Source: Kalaharituber pfeilii
Lineage: Eukaryota; Ascomycota; Pezizomycetes; Pezizales; Pezizaceae
DNA: 64,000 bases
Reading direction: 5' to 3'
NCBI GenBank assembly: GCA_015179045.1
Contig: WHUZ01000001.1
Span: 496,001-560,000, forward strand
Positions 59,876 through 64,000 of this stretch are shown here, piece after piece. A program made the translations under genes and the position numbers. The notes beneath the pieces were generated by a model. It was not told the origin of the DNA. It was given only the letters and a program-made list of their open reading frames with translations, and did no database searches. Position 1 is the first letter of the stretch. Each line of letters starts with the position of its first letter.

Positions 59876-60367
59876 CTACTTCGGAGGCTGTATCCAGGCA
59901 GTTTCATACGGCGGGTCCAGATCCATTGGGTCCTCGACCGGGATATGTTCCCCGTAGATCGTTGGCGACTCAGAAGTCAGGCCATGTGCAAGAGCCTCAC
60001 CAGTTGAAACAACTGGCCAGCTACCAGTCATATATGAAACGCCTGTGTGTATGAGATGCGGGTGGAACTCCGGCGCCTGCGGGCGTCCAGAAGGCGAATA
60101 TAAGGCGCCGCCCCACGCCCTTGGGACTCGGAAAACAGGGATAGGTGACTTTGTAGGGGTTTGTACAGGGCTGTCAGGATATGCTTCATCTTCTTCATCT
60201 TGGAGGCTGTTGGTGCTGGTAGGTGTGAAGTCGGAGTAGACAGGGGAGAGGGTGCCGAGGGCGCCGAAGTCGAAGCATAAAGGCTTAATGATAGCTGGTC
60301 TTCGGCTGCGTGGGGGGGGAGTGTGGGGTTCCTGAGGTGGACGGGAGGAGTGCGTTGAGCCACTCAT
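59876..60367 (-). CDS. Hypothetical proline-rich protein
   Basis: A single open frame of 163 codons, MSGSTHSSRPPQEPHTPPPR onwards. It is rich in Pro, Ser and Thr, with ALGTLSPVYSDFTPTSTNSL and SPTIYGEHIPVEDPMDLDPP. There is no signal peptide, membrane segment or recognisable domain. It lies in a transposon-rich area and could be a lineage-specific gene or a chance frame. Confidence 0.45.
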   Translation of the reverse strand: MSGSTHSSRPPQEPHTPPPRSRRPAIIKPLCFDFGALGTLSPVYSDFTPTSTNSLQDEEDEAYPDSPVQTPTKSPIPVFRVPRAWGGALYSPSGRPQAPEFHPHLIHTGVSYMTGSWPVVSTGEALAHGLTSESPTIYGEHIPVEDPMDLDPPYETAWIQPPK

Positions 60368-61156
60368 CTTGGTTCTAGGATGTTCTATTATTCCTGACTA
60401 ATACGGTTTGTGGTTTACACTCTCTGTGGTTAGACTGCCTCATATAGGTGTTAAGGGGGGACGCCCGGCCAAGGGAGGGTGCGGCCATGACACTACCTAA
60501 GTACGGCAAACAGCATGGCCGACATGGCCGGAGAGTTATGATGTCCAAAAGCAGGTGAAAGGGGTCAAAGGAAGTAGATGTGGGGGTAGAAACTTTATTG
60601 AGAGTAACCTCTGAACAAGCTATGAGGGCCCGGTTGCTAAACTTAAAGTGCTCCATATAGATAAGTACTTGTATCATCTACACGACAGGTTAACGTGGAA
60701 GCCTAGGGATTCACTGGCTCCGGGAAGATAAGCACCGGCTTGGTAACATTCTCTGTATGCCACCATGTTACATGTAATTGTGCCGACCATTCGTAACAAC
60801 GTTCCAGTGGCCACTGGCCTGGGCTACTCAATGGAACGCTGGTTCGTGATCACACACTAGTACAACGCATTGACCTTTTTGTTCTGCGCACAGAACTACA
60901 ACAGAATGTTGGTTTGTTGGTGGCTGTTGAAATACTAGAAGGTTCGAAATTGTAATTGTCTAAATCATTTGTTTATTTTTTGTTTATTTACTCAAGTATC
61001 TAAACTTGATATTTTTCCATGGTGTCAGTATTTTGAATGTATTCTACATATATCGCATTCTGTTCCATACACTTCTCCAGTATACAACGCCAAGCCTATC
61101 TTATTTACCTAAACTGGTAATTACTTTTCAGCCTCATTCCTTAACAATCTTTCCCT
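60368..61156. other. Intergenic, no gene recognised
   Basis: Upstream region of the proline-rich frame. No repeat or coding structure is recognised. Confidence 0.45.
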
Positions 61157-61580
61157 ATGGAGCCTTTTACACCCGAAATTCGCCATCAATTCGAGCTATA
61201 TATTCAATCTCGGGACTATACAAACAGATATCGAATGGAACCTCAGAAGTTACGAGAAATTCGAATCTTCTGTCATGATCCAGAATGGCCCGTATCTTCA
61301 ACAGCTGAGAATAATGTTAAAACTCTTGCCAAGGTAAGTATAACCTATAATGAGATTTTTTAATAAGATATTAACAAATTAGAACTTTTTCATTAATGAG
61401 GACGGAGTTTTAATGCGCAAAGCAAACCCTCCCCAAAATGAATACCATCGTGAGGTTATCACAGAAGATCGAGCATTTGACATTATTCAAGATGTTCATT
61501 GCAATCTTTTAGCTCATGCTGGTAAAACTAAAACTTATTGGCATATTAATAATCATTACTATGGTATTAATAAAGATGAG
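61157..61580 (+). pseudogene. Integrase-like transposon gene fragment
   Basis: Two exons (61157-61333 and 61383-61580) join in frame: MEPFTPEIRHQFELYIQSRD ... VKTLAK, then NFFINEDGVLMRKANPPQNE and IQDVHCNLLAHAGKTKTYWH, ending YYGINKDEV. The His-containing HAGKTKTYW...YYGI segment resembles the zinc-binding N-terminal domain of retroviral-type integrases, as in Gypsy elements and GINGER-type DNA transposons. A GTATGT donor follows at 61581, but the next sequence is a minisatellite and no catalytic DDE domain was found. I infer a truncated element. Confidence 0.6.
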
Positions 61581-61597
61581 GTATGTATTTTTTTGAT

Positions 61598-61868
61598 ATC
61601 TTTTATGAAGCTGTTTTTTTTTTTCGCCGGAGGGGTCTATGAAGCTGTTTTTCCTGTCGCCGGAGGGGGTCATTCATGAAGCTGTATTTTTTTTTTTTTG
61701 CCCTGTCGCCGGAGGAGTCCTTGATGAAGCTGATGTTTCCTGTCGCTGGGGGTCCTTGATGAAGCTGTTTTTTCCTGTCACCGGAGGGGTCCTTGCTGCT
61801 GCTGTTTTTTTTTTTTATCGCCGGAGACGGTCCTTAATAAAACTGTTTTTTCCTGTCGCTGGAGGGGA
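61598..61868 (+). repeat. Minisatellite, about seven copies of a ~37-bp unit
   Basis: Imperfect tandem units built on ATGAAGCTGTTTTTTCCTGT followed by CGCCGGAGGGGTCCTTG, varying mostly in T-run length. It lies immediately after the donor site of the integrase-like fragment and may have expanded within its intron. Confidence 0.85.
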
Positions 61869-62246
61869 AATACGAGCTTATGTTACTAATGCTAGACTAC
61901 TTTTTAATCATTATAGTTACATGATATTCTTAAGTATACTTCTTTCTCTGACTGAAGAGCAATACGATATACACATATACAATGCATACAACAGCAATAG
62001 CATCACTGTTGTAATAGAGGTAGTAAGTATAGGAAGTTACCTTCTATCAGACCAGACAGATATTTCACTAGCGATGCTTCTGTGCATCTTATATAGCAAT
62101 AATTGTATGACAGTAATGCTTATATCTATCACTTATCACATGCACATGACATCACATAAGCAATATTATTCACTACTCCACAGTACTACAATTGTAGTAA
62201 TTTCATAATGGCTACCATATATTATTACATTAGCTGCATAATTTCG

Positions 62247-62430
62247 TGAATGAGTGAGTATTACTAGGCAAGTATCTTTTTTGCCTAGTAGATTGTAATT
62301 CTCTATGCTTACCACTCCCGTTACTGAGTGTTATATGTGCCACACTGAGGACTAGCGAGTATTACTAGTCAAGTATCGTTTAGCCTGGTAGGCGGTAACT
62401 CTCTAAATTTACCACCTCCGTTATACCATC
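62247..62430 (+). repeat. Two-copy tandem repeat (~110-bp period)
   Basis: GAGTATTACTAG-CAAGTATC, GCCT-GTAG and TTACCAC-CCGTTA occur twice, starting near 62253 and 62362. A third, partial inverted match lies near 63040-63080. No coding content. Confidence 0.6.
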
Positions 62431-62446
62431 TAATTATAATTCAGAG

Positions 62447-63008
62447 TACAGTCAGACCTTGCTATAACGAACACGTAAAATTTGGCTCATGGATTTCGTT
62501 ATAGAAAATTGCGACAAATTAGTCATGCAACCTTGGCAGCTGAGTTCGGACTCCTCAACAGCTATTGCACACATTTCGTATTGACTTACTAGCATAGGAA
62601 ATTACCAAATTAAGAAATATTCGAGATAATAAAATAAAGCATAAGTGAATCTTGAACTAATAGAAATCTGTAACGGACTGCCTTCGGTCCCGACTAGCAC
62701 TCAGTAATTAGAACAGTTAAGGATAAGAGTAGCTTAGTGGATCGCCAGGGGGGTTTCTATGCCCTGCCATGGCGAACAGCTGCAAGAGGGGTAACGTGAC
62801 CAAAAAAAAAAAAAAGGGGGGGGGTTTCTATAAATTTCATTTGCCACTTTTCGTTATAGCAAGAACAATTTGTATGTAGACAGAAATAACTTCCCCTAAA
62901 TTTTTTTTCGTTTCGTTATTTGGTGGGATTTCGTTATAGCAAGGGCAGAATAGGTGGAGAGGGAAATCGCCGAGGGCAGTGCGTTCATAATAGCAAGGTC
63001 TGACTGTA
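62447..63008. mobile_element. Pogo/Fot1-like MITE carrying an F1 insertion
   Basis: Terminal inverted repeats share CAGTCAGACCTTGCTAT at 62449 and (reverse complement) the end at 63006, with TA duplications at 62447-62448 and 63007-63008. The TIR resembles those of fungal pogo/Fot1 Tc1-mariner elements. The 558-bp interior is non-coding and contains further internal TTATAGCAAG copies. It is interrupted by a younger F1 retroposon. Confidence 0.87.
62748..62831 (+). mobile_element. F1 mini-retroposon nested in the MITE
   Basis: The F1 tail with about 14 A (62761-62815) is flanked by 13-bp duplications GGGGGGTTTCTAT (62748-62760 and about 62819-62831, the right copy with extra G). It is inserted inside the pogo-like MITE, so F1 was active after that element arrived. 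Confidence 0.9.
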
Positions 63009-63109
63009 AAATTATTTTATTATATTATAACTAGCAAGAATTACTAATCTCACGTACTTGACTAGTGATACTTGCAGTTAATATAATACTACTCACATAC
63101 GATTATAGT

Positions 63110-64000
63110 CCAGGATAACTGAGAAGTCGAATAGGTGGTTAGACAAGGAGGTCAAGGAAGTCCGGAGACTGGTCAAGAAGATCCTACGAATGAATAGTGG
63201 AGCGACGCAAGAGGGTAGAGTATGAGGTAGAAGGATCCTAAGGGAAACCATCAGAGAGAAGAAGAAAGCGTACTGCGAAGACTACCCGGAGGAGGAAAGA
63301 GTCAGCTCGCCACGGGATGTATTCAGACTCGCAAGAGACCCCTTTAGATAAAGGGACCTAATAGGCATTCCAGGTACAGACCAAGAAGTAGCAAGCGCCC
63401 TGATCAAGGAGGATGTCATCACTGAAGACCCAAAGCAGAGAACACTCCCACGATGTCCGGCAGGACCACTATTAGACCGTGAGGTTGCCAGGAGAGAGAT
63501 TGAGAAGGCAGCAAGACCAAAGTGAGAGCAGCTCCAGGTCCTGACAGCATATAATACGAGCTCCTCAAAATACTAAAGAAAACAACACTGTGGGCAGCAT
63601 TACGTGAGAAGATAATAGACTACATAAATGGGGACTATGACTTCGGAAAAGGCTTTGAGACAGTAATGATCCTAAAGAAAGGCAGGGATAGAATGGAACT
63701 CAGCAGCTGGTGACTCATAACTCTCCTCAACACAGCAGCCAAGCTGGGTCAGAAAGTGGTAGCCAACATCATACAGAAGCATGATACGCTGTTCACCACG
63801 AGCTAGCTGGGAGGCAGACTATTCAGAGGAGCAGAGCATCTACAACGACAAACACTAAAGGAGATCAGGAGCCGGCTAGACAGAGGAGAATGGGTGACTT
63901 TAGCTGGAGATAATATCAAATCAGCCGTCAACTTTATAAGACGAGAGAAGGTAGTCACCCACATTGACAAAGTTGACAGGAACCTTTTAGCTTTTATAGA
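63110..64000 (+). pseudogene. Decayed LINE reverse transcriptase
   Basis: Reading across frames gives LINE-type ORF2 pieces: KSNRWLDKEVKEVRRLVKKI, then WAALREKIIDYINGDYDFGK, TVMILKKGRDRMELSSW, LITLLNTAAKLGQKVVANII and GGRLFRGAEHLQRQTLKEIR. The order, with an LKK-GR block, a SW-(stop)-LITLLN block and an AKLGQKVVA block, matches the fingers and palm of fungal non-LTR reverse transcriptases. Many stops and shifts show that it is dead. It runs off the window end. Whether it could be the family that once mobilised F1 or F2 cannot be judged because its 3' end is not included. Confidence 0.75.

Overview
The window is eukaryotic and reads as a filamentous ascomycete (Pezizomycotina). The genes carry many short spliceosomal introns of about 40-100 nt, and they include a GH18 chitinase, HeLo/NACHT/ankyrin/TPR NOD-like receptor (NLR) relics, Sed5, Gem1, Rpa135, Uba4 and a fungal isoorotate-decarboxylase-like enzyme. 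Transposons are abundant and heavily decayed, which would suit a transposon-rich lineage such as the Pezizomycetes, but that placement is only an inference. All exon models were built by eye from splice signals, reading phase and protein-family similarity.

Layout. (1) 1-15.4 kb is an accessory block. It holds a broken NACHT-ankyrin NLR (1704-7325, minus), a large imperfect inverted repeat (about 8.7-9.9 kb) lying between two direct repeats, and a second broken NLR of HeLo-(NB-ARC deleted)-TPR type (12841-15414, minus). (2) 17.5-50.5 kb is a conserved gene block: CIA30 family, prefoldin 4, RIB1, GEM1/Miro, COA6, HIS5, a secreted protein, a small ankyrin protein, SED5, a GH18 chitinase, RPA135, UBA4, an ACMSD/isoorotate-decarboxylase-like enzyme and an unrecognised coiled-coil protein. 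UBA4 and the decarboxylase each show one apparent single-base loss. (3) 51-64 kb is a transposon-rich accessory block with a broken ankyrin gene, several MITEs, an integrase-like fragment, a minisatellite and a decayed LINE reverse transcriptase.

The most striking signal is two families of extremely short poly(A)-tailed insertions, called F1 and F2 here. Their non-A part is only about 20-50 bp, it is predicted to fold as a hairpin next to the poly(A), and many copies are flanked by target-site duplications of 9-14 bp. The same two tails end two longer insertions (3096-3501 and 52756-53352). Both of these encode related LINE ORF1-like C-terminal domains, stop before any zinc knuckle, and contain no reverse transcriptase. 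The simplest reading is that ORF1-only 'half-LINEs' and their 5'-truncated tails are mobilised in trans and have repeatedly landed in NLR/ankyrin genes.

The conserved genes are mostly unrelated housekeeping functions: mitochondria (CIA30, GEM1, COA6), riboflavin and histidine synthesis, tRNA thiolation, ER-Golgi transport and rRNA synthesis. They are arranged in divergent and convergent pairs rather than as a pathway cluster.
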